This document shows, in pieces, positions 1 to 6,963 of a stretch of DNA of 48,322 nt. Source of the DNA: Solirubrobacteraceae bacterium (GTDB taxonomy: Bacteria; Actinomycetota; Thermoleophilia; Solirubrobacterales; Solirubrobacteraceae). The position numbers and the translations under genes are program-made. A model generated the notes under the pieces. The model had not been told where the DNA came from. It saw nothing but the letters and a program-made list of their open reading frames with translations, and searched no databases. Every line of letters begins with the position of its first letter. Within the stretch, counting starts at the first letter, position 1. The stretch covers positions 1-48,322 of the forward strand of contig JADGPK010000018.1 of NCBI GenBank assembly GCA_017882445.1, written 5' to 3'.

Positions 1-501
1 GTCATCGAGCACCTCGGCCAACTTGACTTCCTTCACGGCAAGGAGAACGTCGTGCTGCTCGGGCCGCCCGGCACCGGCAAGAGCCACCTCGCGATCGCCA
101 TCTCGATCCGCGCCTGCCTCGCCGGCCAGCGCGTCGCGTTCGCCACCGCGACCGAATGGGTCGCACGGCTCGGCGACGCAAAGCGCCAAGGCACCCTCGA
201 CGCCGAGCTCCGCCGCCTCGCCTTCATCCCGCTGATCGTCGTCGATGAGGTCGGCTACATCCCGTTCGACCCCGAGGCCGCCAACCTGATGTTCAGCCTC
301 GTCTCCTCACGCTACGAGCGAGCATCGCTGATCGTGACCTCGAACAAGCCCTTCTCAGCCTGGGGAGAGATCTTCGGCGATGACGTCGTCGCCACAGCCA
401 TGATCGACAGACTCGTCCACCACGCCGAGATCCTCTCCCTCAAGGGCGACAGCTACCGCCTACAAGGCAAGGACCTCGGACGCCCACCCGCGCACGACTG
501 A
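1..501 (+). CDS. istB: IstB-like ATPase of an IS21-family element (5' partial)
   Basis: Helper ATPase of IS21-family transposition; it works with the IstA transposase, which would lie to the left outside the window. The frame is open from base 1, so the N-terminus is missing; about 166 C-terminal residues remain of a family usually near 250. Visible motifs are Walker A GPPGTGKSH soon after the window start, Walker B VVDEVGY followed by IPFD, and the family hallmark TSNKPF-WGEIFGDD with the downstream IDRLVHH segment and a short C-terminal tail. The product is a cytoplasmic AAA+-type ATPase. Terminal repeats follow the stop codon, so this is the 3' end of the element. It is open to its stop, and whether the element is active depends on istA outside the window. 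Confidence 0.93.
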   Translation, partial: VIEHLGQLDFLHGKENVVLLGPPGTGKSHLAIAISIRACLAGQRVAFATATEWVARLGDAKRQGTLDAELRRLAFIPLIVVDEVGYIPFDPEAANLMFSLVSSRYERASLIVTSNKPFSAWGEIFGDDVVATAMIDRLVHHAEILSLKGDSYRLQGKDLGRPPAHD

Positions 502-545
502 GCTTCAGCTACGGCACGCTGCGTTGACCGGGCCCCCACACATCC

Positions 546-602
546 AAAGGGGGTCCCTTTTTCAACCGGCGAAAGGTGGGGACTTTTCAACCGGCCTTGA
601 CA
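546..602 (+). mobile_element. Right terminal repeats of the IS21-type element
   Basis: Two near-identical direct repeats of about 24 bp lie after istB, at about 546-570 and 572-595, sharing the 12-mer TTTTCAACCGGC. IS21-family ends are known to carry multiple short repeats near a terminal TG/CA dinucleotide. The sequence ends in TTGACA at 597-602, so I place the tip near 602. The left end is outside the window, so the exact boundary and any target duplication cannot be checked. Confidence 0.6.
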
Positions 603-714
603 TCAGAGCCGACGCGGGGACTCGAACCCCGGACCCCTTCATTACGAGTTCGTTGCCGTTGAGCGCACGCGCTAGGTCGATCCACTTGTTCTGATCGAGG
701 TAGACGCGCAGCAT
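562..714 (-). pseudogene. Truncated N-terminus of a PIN-like domain gene
   Basis: From an ATG at 714 the minus strand reads MLRVYLDQNKWIDLARALNG and continues for only about 21 native codons. At about 652-648 it runs into the tRNA-Thr fragment and then IS21 terminal sequence, stopping at 562. The opening (hydrophobic strand, YLDQNKWIDLAR) resembles the start of PIN-like nuclease proteins, where the early Asp binds metal. This family assignment is from memory of the motif and rests on few residues. The remaining codons are translated tRNA and IS sequence, so the gene is broken. Intact relatives would be expected to exceed 100 residues. Confidence 0.45.
607..648 (-). pseudogene. 3' fragment of a tRNA-Thr (CGT) gene; probable att-site remnant
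   Basis: On the minus strand this stretch has a discriminator base (607), a 3' acceptor strand CGTCGGC (608-614), a T-arm with perfect 5-bp stem and TTCGAGT loop (615-631), a 5-nt variable region, an anticodon-side strand, and a loop CTCGTAA with anticodon CGT (642-648). The 5' half (acceptor, D-arm, 5' anticodon strand) is absent. A fragment running from anticodon loop to 3' end is the segment that tRNA-targeting tyrosine integrases use as their crossover core. It lies 4 bp from the IS21 end and inside the broken gene at 562-714. No integrase gene is visible here. Confidence 0.6.
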
Positions 715-851
715 CGCGCTTCGAGCGTAGCCCGGTCCCCGGGCGATCTGGCGGGCCTTCGCGGCTCACGTTGTCCGAAGCGTTGTCCTCCGGGGTCGCG
801 GGCGCTCCGCCGCTGGAGCCGAAACCCCGTGATTAGCAGGGCTTTCCTGAG

Positions 852-925
852 TGGGCCCGCCAGGACTCGAACCTGGGACCTACCGATTATGAGTCGGCAG
901 CTCTAACCAACTGAGCTACGGGCCC
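852..925 (-). tRNA. tRNA with CAT anticodon (Met elongator or Ile2)
   Basis: A complete 74-nt cloverleaf is readable on the minus strand. The acceptor is GGGCCCG/CGGGCCC with discriminator A at 852; the D-arm contains AGCTCAGTTGGTTAGAGC; the anticodon stem GCCGA/TCGGT encloses loop CTCATAA (anticodon CAT); the T-arm is CCAGG-TTCGAGT-CCTGG. CCA is not encoded. A CAT anticodon can be elongator Met or the lysidine-modified Ile2 tRNA; I cannot separate these by eye. It is not initiator-like, because it lacks the three G-C pairs and the acceptor mismatch. Confidence 0.95.
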
Positions 926-1055
926 TCCACGCGCGTCGGCCGCTGGGGCCGTGCACGCTGCGCAGACGCTACCAGCGAGATGTGGAATGCTCCCGCGCGC
1001 CGTCTTGTTGTCAAGGTGGCCGCCTCGATCCGCTCATCGAACGAAGGGACAGCAG

Positions 1056-1781
1056 ATGCCAGCAAAGCGCGCAGCGATCGTCACGGGGGCGTCCAGCGGC
1101 ATTGGGCTCGCCATCGCCAGGGTGCTCGGAGAGGAGGGCTTCGCCCTCACGATGGCCGCTAGGAGGGCCGAGAAGCTCGACGGCGCCGTCGCCGGGCTGG
1201 CGGCCGACGGGTTCGACGTGCAGGCGGTCGCCGCCAACGTCGCCGACGAGGCCGAGATCCAGAGGGTCGTCGCCGCCCATCGCGAGCGCTACGGGCGGCT
1301 GGACGTGCTCGTCAACAACGCAGGCGTCGGCGTCGGCGCGGCGGTCGGTGACATCGAGACCAAGCGCCTGGACATGCAGCTCGACATCAACCTTCGCTCG
1401 ATCGTCCTGTTCTATCGCGAGTGCATGCCGCTGCTCAGGCAGGCCGCCGGCGAGCACAAGAACGTGCTCGTCGTCAACACCTCCTCGATATCCGGCAAGC
1501 ACGGCGAGCCGTGGCTGTCCGTCTACTCGGCCACCAAGCACGGCGTGGTCGGCTGGACCGAAGCGATGAACAAGGAGCTGGGCGCCGAGGGCATCAAGTC
1601 GACCGCCCTGTGCCCCGCCTTCGTCGACACGCCGATGACCGACTTCGTCAAGCAGCAGGTCCCCGCCGAGGACATGATCCGCCCCGAGGACATCGCCGAG
1701 TCCGTGCGCTTCCTGCTGCGGGTCTCCCCCGCGTGCGTCGTTCCCGAGATCATGTTCGTCAGGCCGGGCGAGGCGCTCTAG
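1056..1781 (+). CDS. Short-chain dehydrogenase/reductase
   Basis: A classical SDR of 241 residues predicted to oxidise or reduce an alcohol/ketone with NAD(P). The Rossmann glycine motif TGASSGIG is at residues 10-17, NNAG at 87-90, the catalytic Ser in NTSSIS near 142-145, and Tyr157/Lys161 in YSATK. The frame is open further upstream, but I chose ATG 1056 because GAAGGGA (1043-1049) sits 6 nt before it and the protein then starts MPAKRAAIVTGASSG, as the family does. The substrate is unknown. The F420-type oxidoreductase gene follows on the same strand after 120 bp, so the two may be co-regulated. The C-terminus, which normally shapes substrate specificity, is short. Confidence 0.9.
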   Translation: MPAKRAAIVTGASSGIGLAIARVLGEEGFALTMAARRAEKLDGAVAGLAADGFDVQAVAANVADEAEIQRVVAAHRERYGRLDVLVNNAGVGVGAAVGDIETKRLDMQLDINLRSIVLFYRECMPLLRQAAGEHKNVLVVNTSSISGKHGEPWLSVYSATKHGVVGWTEAMNKELGAEGIKSTALCPAFVDTPMTDFVKQQVPAEDMIRPEDIAESVRFLLRVSPACVVPEIMFVRPGEAL

Positions 1782-1901
1782 CTCTCGCTAGGCTGTACCC
1801 CGCCGGACGCGCTCAACGCGCGCCGCCGGATGCGCGGCCAAGCCTAGGACACGCGTTCCCTGCCGGCAACGCATTCCCTCCCGCTGAAAGGAAACTTGCA
1901 C

Positions 1902-2939
1902 ATGAAGCTCGGCGTGCACATCGGTTACTGGGGCCTCGGCCTGAGCTCGGCGGACCAGCTGAACATCGTCCAGGAGGCAGAGCGTCTCGGCTACGACTCG
2001 GTGTGGGCCGCCGAGGCCTACGGCTCGGACACCGCAACGGTGCTCGGCTGGCTCGCCGGTCAGACGAGCAAGATCCGCCTCGGCTCGGGCATCTTCCAGA
2101 TGCCAGGTCGTTCCGCGGCCATGACCGCAATGACGGCCGCCACGATCGATCAGCTTTCGAACGGCCGCATGATCTGCGGCATCGGCTCCTCCGGCCCGCA
2201 GGTCGCCGAGGGCTGGCACGGTCAGCGCTTCGCCAAGCAGCTTCAGCGCACACGCGAGTACGTCGCGGTCATGCGCATGGCGCTGGCGCGCGAACGAGTC
2301 GAGTTCAAGGGCGAGACGCTCGAGCTGCCGCTGCCCGACGGTCCCGGCAAGGCGCTCAAGCTGACCATCTCACCCGTGCAGGAGCGCATCCCCATCTACC
2401 TCGCCGCCATCGGCCCCAAGAACACGGCGCTCGCCGGCGAGATCGCCGACGGCTGGATCCCCACCCTGTTCTCCCCCGAGCACGTCTCCCATCTGCGCCC
2501 CCTGCTGCAGGAAGGCGCCGAGCGCTCCGGGAAATCGCTCGATGACTTCGACATCGCTCCAACCGTCAGCCTCTGCATCAGCGACGATCTCGAGGGCGCC
2601 CGCAACACGATGCGCCCGTTCATCGCGCTCTACGTCGGCGGCATGGGCTCGCGCAAGCAGAACTTCTACAACCAGCTCGTCAGCCGCTACGGCTTCGAGG
2701 ACGAGGCCAGGCAGATCCAGGACCTATACCTCGAAGGCAAGCGCGACGAGGCGATGGCGGCCGTCCCCGACAAGCTGATCGACACGGTCTCACTGTGCGG
2801 TCCGCGAGACGTCGTGCGCGAGCGCATCGCCGTCTACCGTGACGCCGGCGTAGGAACGCTCGGGGTCACGCCGACCGCCTTCACCGCCCCCGAGCGCCTC
2901 GAGCAGCTGCGGCTGCTGGCCGAGCTCGCAGCCGCTTAG
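1902..2939 (+). CDS. LLM-class F420-dependent oxidoreductase (Rv3520c-like)
   Basis: A luciferase-like TIM-barrel oxidoreductase of 345 residues. The N-terminus MKLGVHIGYWG, the early segment EAERLGYDSVWAAEAYGSD, the middle segment SNGRMICGIGSSGPQVAEGW and GPKNTALAGEIADGW resemble the mycobacterial Rv3520c-type F420 family, so deazaflavin F420 rather than FMN is the likely cofactor (inference). ATG 1902 was chosen over an in-frame TTG six bases earlier because AAAGGAA (1887-1893) lies 8 nt upstream. It sits between an SDR gene and a GT1 glycosyltransferase that starts 3 nt after its stop, suggesting a three-gene unit acting on one small molecule. The substrate cannot be read from sequence. 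Confidence 0.88.
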   Translation: MKLGVHIGYWGLGLSSADQLNIVQEAERLGYDSVWAAEAYGSDTATVLGWLAGQTSKIRLGSGIFQMPGRSAAMTAMTAATIDQLSNGRMICGIGSSGPQVAEGWHGQRFAKQLQRTREYVAVMRMALARERVEFKGETLELPLPDGPGKALKLTISPVQERIPIYLAAIGPKNTALAGEIADGWIPTLFSPEHVSHLRPLLQEGAERSGKSLDDFDIAPTVSLCISDDLEGARNTMRPFIALYVGGMGSRKQNFYNQLVSRYGFEDEARQIQDLYLEGKRDEAMAAVPDKLIDTVSLCGPRDVVRERIAVYRDAGVGTLGVTPTAFTAPERLEQLRLLAELAAA

Positions 2940-2942
2940 CCC

Positions 2943-4127
2943 GTGGAGGTGCTGCTGGGCGCCTTCGGCGACCCCGGCCACGCGTTCCCCATGATCGCCC
3001 TCGGCCGCGCGCTCCGAGCGCGTGGGCACTCGGTCACGCTGCAGACCTGGACGCGCTGGCAGCACCACGTCGAGGCCGAGGGGATCGCGTTCGCCCCCGC
3101 GCCGGAGTACGAGGTCTTTCCCTCGGGCCCCGAGCCGCTGGCCTTCTACGAGGCAGTGGTCCACGCAACGACCGACACGCTGCCCCTGCTTCGTGAGCTT
3201 CGCCCCGACGTCCTCGTCGCCGACATCCTCACGCTCGCGCCGGCTCTCGCAGCCGAGATCGAGGGCGTGCGTTGCGCGACGCTCATCCCCCACGTCTACC
3301 CGCACGGCGAGCCCGACTTTCCGATCTACTCGCTCGGCGCCCGCCTGCCGCGCAGCCGCTTCGGGCGCGCGATGTGGCGCCGTGCCCAGTGGCCTGTCGA
3401 CAGGGGCCTGCAGCTCGGTCGCAACGAGCTGAACGCCACCCGCGCCCGGCTGGGTCTCGATCCGCTCGCCCACGTCCACGGCGGCATCAGCCGCGAACTG
3501 GCGCTGGTCGGGACCTTCCCCCAGCTCGAGTACCCACGGCCATGGCCAGATCACGTCCATGTGGTCGGCCCGCTGATGTGGGAGCCGCCCGCGCAGGACG
3601 TCGCGCTCCCGGCGGGCGACACGCCGCTCGTCCTCATCGCCCCCTCCACCGCCCAGGACACAGAGCACAGGCTGCTAGCGGCCGCGCTGCGAGGTCTCGC
3701 CGAGGCCCCCGTGCGAGTGCTCGCGACATGGAACCGGCGCCTGCCTCCGCGGCCCCTGCCGGTCCCTGAGAACGCACGACTCGTCGACTGGGTCTCCTAC
3801 TCGCGCACCATGCCCCTGTGCGACGTGGTCGTCTGCCACGCCGGCCACGGCACGCTCGCCCGCGCCCTGGCCAGCGGCTGCGCCGTCGTCGCCTGCCCCG
3901 CCGTCGGGGACATGAACGAGAACGCCGCCCGCCTGGATTGGGCCGGCGCCGGCGTGCGGATTCCTCGACGCTTCGTCTCCCCGCGAACGGTGCGCCTGGC
4001 GGTCGAACGGGCCCTCGGCGACCCCTCCATCCGTGCCCGCGCACGCGAGATCGGGGCGTGGTCGGCCGAGCACGATCCGGCAGGGCGCGCCGCGTCGCTG
4101 ATCGAGGATCTGATCAACTCAGCGTGA
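2943..4127 (+). CDS. GT1-family glycosyltransferase (macrolide/UGT type)
   Basis: A 394-residue GT-B glycosyltransferase. The N-terminus MEVLLGAFGDPGHAFPMIALGRALRARGH (written across two Rossmann-like elements) is typical of the acceptor-binding half. The nucleotide-sugar half carries the GT1 signature CHAGHG (His299-Gly303 region) followed by ALASGCAVVACPAVGDMNENA, which contacts the donor. The start is GTG 2943, three bases after the LLM-oxidoreductase stop, implying translational coupling. Known relatives glycosylate hydrophobic small molecules or lipids; the acceptor here is unknown. The protein is cytoplasmic, with no signal peptide or membrane segment seen. It converges on the minus-strand tRNA-Asn gene. 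Confidence 0.88.
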   Translation: MEVLLGAFGDPGHAFPMIALGRALRARGHSVTLQTWTRWQHHVEAEGIAFAPAPEYEVFPSGPEPLAFYEAVVHATTDTLPLLRELRPDVLVADILTLAPALAAEIEGVRCATLIPHVYPHGEPDFPIYSLGARLPRSRFGRAMWRRAQWPVDRGLQLGRNELNATRARLGLDPLAHVHGGISRELALVGTFPQLEYPRPWPDHVHVVGPLMWEPPAQDVALPAGDTPLVLIAPSTAQDTEHRLLAAALRGLAEAPVRVLATWNRRLPPRPLPVPENARLVDWVSYSRTMPLCDVVVCHAGHGTLARALASGCAVVACPAVGDMNENAARLDWAGAGVRIPRRFVSPRTVRLAVERALGDPSIRARAREIGAWSAEHDPAGRAASLIEDLINSA

Positions 4128-4165
4128 CGGAGGCAGTGGCAGGCCTGGCGCCGTGTGGACGTCTA

Positions 4166-4237
4166 CTCCGGGGGTGGGACTCGAACCCACAACCAATCGA
4201 TTAACAGTCGACTACTCTGCCATTGAGCTACCCCGGA
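4166..4237 (-). tRNA. tRNA-Asn (GTT)
   Basis: A complete 72-nt cloverleaf on the minus strand: acceptor TCCGGGG/CCCCGGA with discriminator G, D-arm AGCTCAATGGCAGAGT, anticodon loop CTGTTAA (anticodon GTT, Asn), and a T-arm with stem GTGGG/CCCAC and TTCGAGT loop. CCA is not encoded. The first 11 bases of the gene (GCTACCCCGGA on the plus strand, 4227-4237) occur again exactly at 4242-4252, inside the end of the adjoining HNH gene. Confidence 0.96.
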
Positions 4238-4252
4238 TCGTGCTACCCCGGA
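4227..4252. repeat. 11-bp direct repeat of the tRNA-Asn 5' end
   Basis: GCTACCCCGGA occurs at 4227-4237, as the 5' end of tRNA-Asn, and again at 4242-4252. The second copy supplies the last codons and the TAG stop (4243-4245) of the HNH gene. An exact duplication of a tRNA end beside a nuclease gene suggests insertion next to the tRNA, with either a target duplication or replacement of the tRNA 5' end. No matching copy is visible at the other side of the HNH gene (4972-5102). Confidence 0.85.
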
Positions 4253-4971
4253 AACGAGGGGCGCCATGCGCGATTGTAGAGGGCATCACCCGGGCTCGGC
4301 AGCGTGATAACGCTGGCCTCCACCTCGGCGTGACAGTTGGCGCAAAGGAGAACGCACTTGCTCGCCTCGGCGCGTGCCTTCGCGAGGGATCTCGAGACAC
4401 CGCGATGGCTCAGCGAGAACTGCTTATCCGCTGGGACCCAGTGGTGAAACTCGAGGGCTGCGATGCAGCGACCGTAACCGCACACGCTACATCGCCCACC
4501 CGCCTCTTCAACGAGGAGTCGCTTGACCTTGCGCCGGCGCCGCGTGACCGCTTCAGCGCGACATTTGGCACACCGATATCCACCCGCCGCGCGACGCTTG
4601 AACCGCGTCACGCCGTGGCGTGGACAGCGAAGCATGATCTGTTGCTGCCCATCCGCTGATGCCCGTCGTCGCTGCGCCCACCGTGTCTCCAAGCCAAACT
4701 CGCGTAGCCAATGCCGGACCGTGGTCTTGCTGAGGCCAACAGCCTCAGCTATCTGGGCGATCGACATTTCCTGCTCGACCAGCGGGACCAGCTCATCCCT
4801 GGCGATGCCACCCCGAGGCGCACACTTCGCGCGGTTGACCGCTTCGAGTCCGTAGCGCTTGACCCAGTACCCAACAGTCGATTCATGCAAGTCGACCCGC
4901 CTGCCGATGTCCGCCAACGACAGGCCCTGGCCCAGAAGCTGCTCGAGCGAGGCACTATCCATGCACCGCAT
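4243..4971 (-). CDS. HNH endonuclease with two HTH segments and a zinc ribbon
   Basis: A 242-residue protein built as a mobile or homing-type nuclease. HTH-like helices lie at about 10-40 (GLSLADIGRRVDLHESTVGYW) and 60-95 (SIAQIAEAVGLSKTTVRHWL). A zinc-ribbon-like cluster follows (C116, H119, C134, C137), then an HNH domain with C161/C164, the H176-H177 pair, and C210-x2-C213-H214. Recognition by the HTHs and cleavage by the HNH is the expected division of work. Met4 (4962) is an alternative start. The gene ends 5 nt before tRNA-Asn on the same strand, and its stop codon lies in a duplicated copy of the tRNA 5' end. The target is unknown; restriction, homing or transcription-linked roles are all possible. 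Confidence 0.85.
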   Translation of the reverse strand: MRCMDSASLEQLLGQGLSLADIGRRVDLHESTVGYWVKRYGLEAVNRAKCAPRGGIARDELVPLVEQEMSIAQIAEAVGLSKTTVRHWLREFGLETRWAQRRRASADGQQQIMLRCPRHGVTRFKRRAAGGYRCAKCRAEAVTRRRRKVKRLLVEEAGGRCSVCGYGRCIAALEFHHWVPADKQFSLSHRGVSRSLAKARAEASKCVLLCANCHAEVEASVITLPSPGDALYNRAWRPSFPG

Positions 4972-5102
4972 TGTCTCGCGCGCTTGGGACGGTACGGTCC
5001 GAAAACACGGGCATTATGTGTCAACTTCGTGCCGCGAGTGTGACCTCTGCCACAAGCGCCCCGTCGGCCAGTGAGCGCACGCACGGGCTGCCGAGCGATC
5101 CT

Positions 5103-6953
5103 TCAGGTGCGCTCGCCGGTCTTCTCCAGCACTCTTCCGTAAGCCCTATCGAACTCGCGCTTGACCTCGGCGCGGTGATGGGCCAGATCGCTGATGTCGC
5201 CGCTCTCCTGGTTGCGCGCCCGCTGGATCTGACGGTCCACGCGGGCAAGCTCGAGCTGCAGGCGCTGCACCTCGAGCATCACCGGGTCGGCGCGCTCCCT
5301 GCCCGCCTCCACGACCAGCTCGGCCAGCAGGCCCTTCAGCTGCGGATCGCTCTCCAGCGGGACGCTGCCGGGAACCGCCTCGCTCATCGGCTCGCGCAGG
5401 TCGCCCTCGAGCAGACGCGAGGCCGCGCGGCGCAAAAGGCCGCTGGAGAAGTGCTCATCGACGTCCAACCCGGCCAGGGCCCTCGCTCCCTCTTCCGGCG
5501 AGGCGATGCACAGCGCGAGGAACGCCCGCTCGGTGTCCTCCCGCCGGGTCATCTCCCCGCCCCGCTGCGCCGGCGCGGCAGACGCGCTGGGACCGCCTCC
5601 TTGCGCACCTCGGGCGCCGCCCGTGCCACCGGGGCGCCGCGCCTGGTTGGCGCCCTCGGAGGACAGCAGCGTCTCGGCCATCCGCTCGGGCAGCGCGAGG
5701 CGACCCGAGACGATCCGCGTCAGCTCCATCCGCATGGCGCTCGGCGGGAGCGTCGCGAAGATCGGGCGCAGCTGCTCGATCATCCTGTCGCGGCCCTCGG
5801 GGCTCGAGTCATCGCCGGCGGCCAGCACCCGCTCAACGCGGAAGCGCACGAACGGAACCGACTTCTCGACCGCCGCCTCGATCGCGCCGCGCCCGTCGCG
5901 CTGGATCAGATCGGCCGGGTCGGCGCCAGCCGGAAGGGGAACGACGCGCAGCTCGAGGTTGCGCTTCGCGGCGAGGCTCGACGCACGCAGCATCGCCTCC
6001 TGCCCGGCGCTGTCCGCGTCCAGGGCGAGCAGCACCGTCTGGGCCATCCGCGCAAGCTCGCCGACCTGATCGCCCGTCAGCGCCGTGCCCATCAGGCCGA
6101 CGGCGTTGCGCATCCCCGCCTGGTGCAGCGCGATCGTGTCGGTATAGCCCTCACACAGGATCACCTGGCCCGCGCGCGTGGCGTGCGGGCGCGCGAGGTC
6201 CGCTCCGTAGAGGTGAAGACCCTTGTGGTAGAGGTCGTTGTCGGAGGTGTTCAGGTACTTCGGCCGCTGGTCCTCGCGCATCGCGCGCGCGCCGAAGCCG
6301 AGCACCCGGCCACGGATGTCCGCCAGCGGGAACATGATGCGCGAGCGAAAGCGGTCATACGGACGGCCGTTCTCCTTGGAGCGCTGCGCCAGTCCGGTCG
6401 CGTATAGCTCCTGCTCGGAGAACCCGCCCCGGCGCGAGGCGAGCAGCACCCGGTCCCACGCGCTCGGCGCGAAGCCGACGCGGAACTCCTTGAGGATCGC
6501 CTCGCCAAGGCCCCGCTCCTTGAGGTACTCGCGCGCCCGCTGCGCCTCCTCGGACTCCCACAGGTAGCGCTCGTAGTAGGTCGTGGTGCGGTTCAGCAGC
6601 TCCCGCAGACGCTCGGTGTGCCTGCGCCGCTCGGCCTCACCCGGGTCCTCCGCCTCGCGCTGCAGCTCCACCCCGTAGCGTTCAGCCAACAGCTCCAGCG
6701 CTCCCTTGAAGTCCACCCCCTCGGTCTCCTGCACGAACGTGAACACGTCCCCCGAGGCCTGACAGCCGAAGCAGTAGTAGACCTTCTGGGCGGGATCGAT
6801 GCCGAACGACGGGGTGCGCTCGTCGTGAAACGGGCACAGGCCCTCATAGCGCGCGGGGCCGGCTCGCCGGAGCTCGGTGCGCGCCTGGACCAACTCGAGG
6901 AAGTCGACCGCCTCGCGGACCCGGTCCTTGGACTCGCTGGTGTAGAGCGCCAC
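5103..6953 (-). CDS. dnaG: DNA primase
   Basis: Synthesises RNA primers for the replisome. Of the 616 residues, the N-terminal zinc-binding domain has C40-x2-H43 and C61-x2-C64 (CPFH, YYCFGC). The RNA polymerase core follows, with the conserved GRPYDRFRSRIMFPL segment, and then the TOPRIM domain with ILCEGYTD and LALDADSAG metal-binding acidic motifs. A Gly/Ala/Pro-rich linker (GGTGGARGAQGGG region) precedes a C-terminal helicase-interaction region containing an ARALAGLDVDEHFSS segment. The start ATG 6953 lies 10 nt after the dgt stop, the dgt-dnaG order known from mycobacteria. The length is normal for actinobacterial primases. Confidence 0.97.
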   Translation of the reverse strand: MALYTSESKDRVREAVDFLELVQARTELRRAGPARYEGLCPFHDERTPSFGIDPAQKVYYCFGCQASGDVFTFVQETEGVDFKGALELLAERYGVELQREAEDPGEAERRRHTERLRELLNRTTTYYERYLWESEEAQRAREYLKERGLGEAILKEFRVGFAPSAWDRVLLASRRGGFSEQELYATGLAQRSKENGRPYDRFRSRIMFPLADIRGRVLGFGARAMREDQRPKYLNTSDNDLYHKGLHLYGADLARPHATRAGQVILCEGYTDTIALHQAGMRNAVGLMGTALTGDQVGELARMAQTVLLALDADSAGQEAMLRASSLAAKRNLELRVVPLPAGADPADLIQRDGRGAIEAAVEKSVPFVRFRVERVLAAGDDSSPEGRDRMIEQLRPIFATLPPSAMRMELTRIVSGRLALPERMAETLLSSEGANQARRPGGTGGARGAQGGGPSASAAPAQRGGEMTRREDTERAFLALCIASPEEGARALAGLDVDEHFSSGLLRRAASRLLEGDLREPMSEAVPGSVPLESDPQLKGLLAELVVEAGRERADPVMLEVQRLQLELARVDRQIQRARNQESGDISDLAHHRAEVKREFDRAYGRVLEKTGERT

Positions 6954-6963
6954 GCCGGCAACG

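Noticed and set aside
587-769. A 60-codon minus-strand frame across the IS/tRNA scar
   Set aside because: Arg-rich chance frame; the adjacent frame starting at 714 carries the recognisable gene start instead.
951-1055. Upstream in-frame extension of the SDR gene
   Set aside because: Sequence is unlike the family and lacks a ribosome site; ATG 1056 has a good one.
4971-6407. A 478-codon open frame on the plus strand opposite dnaG
   Set aside because: Antisense to a clear DNA primase; composition is Arg/His/Gln-rich and motif-free, as expected from high-GC third positions.
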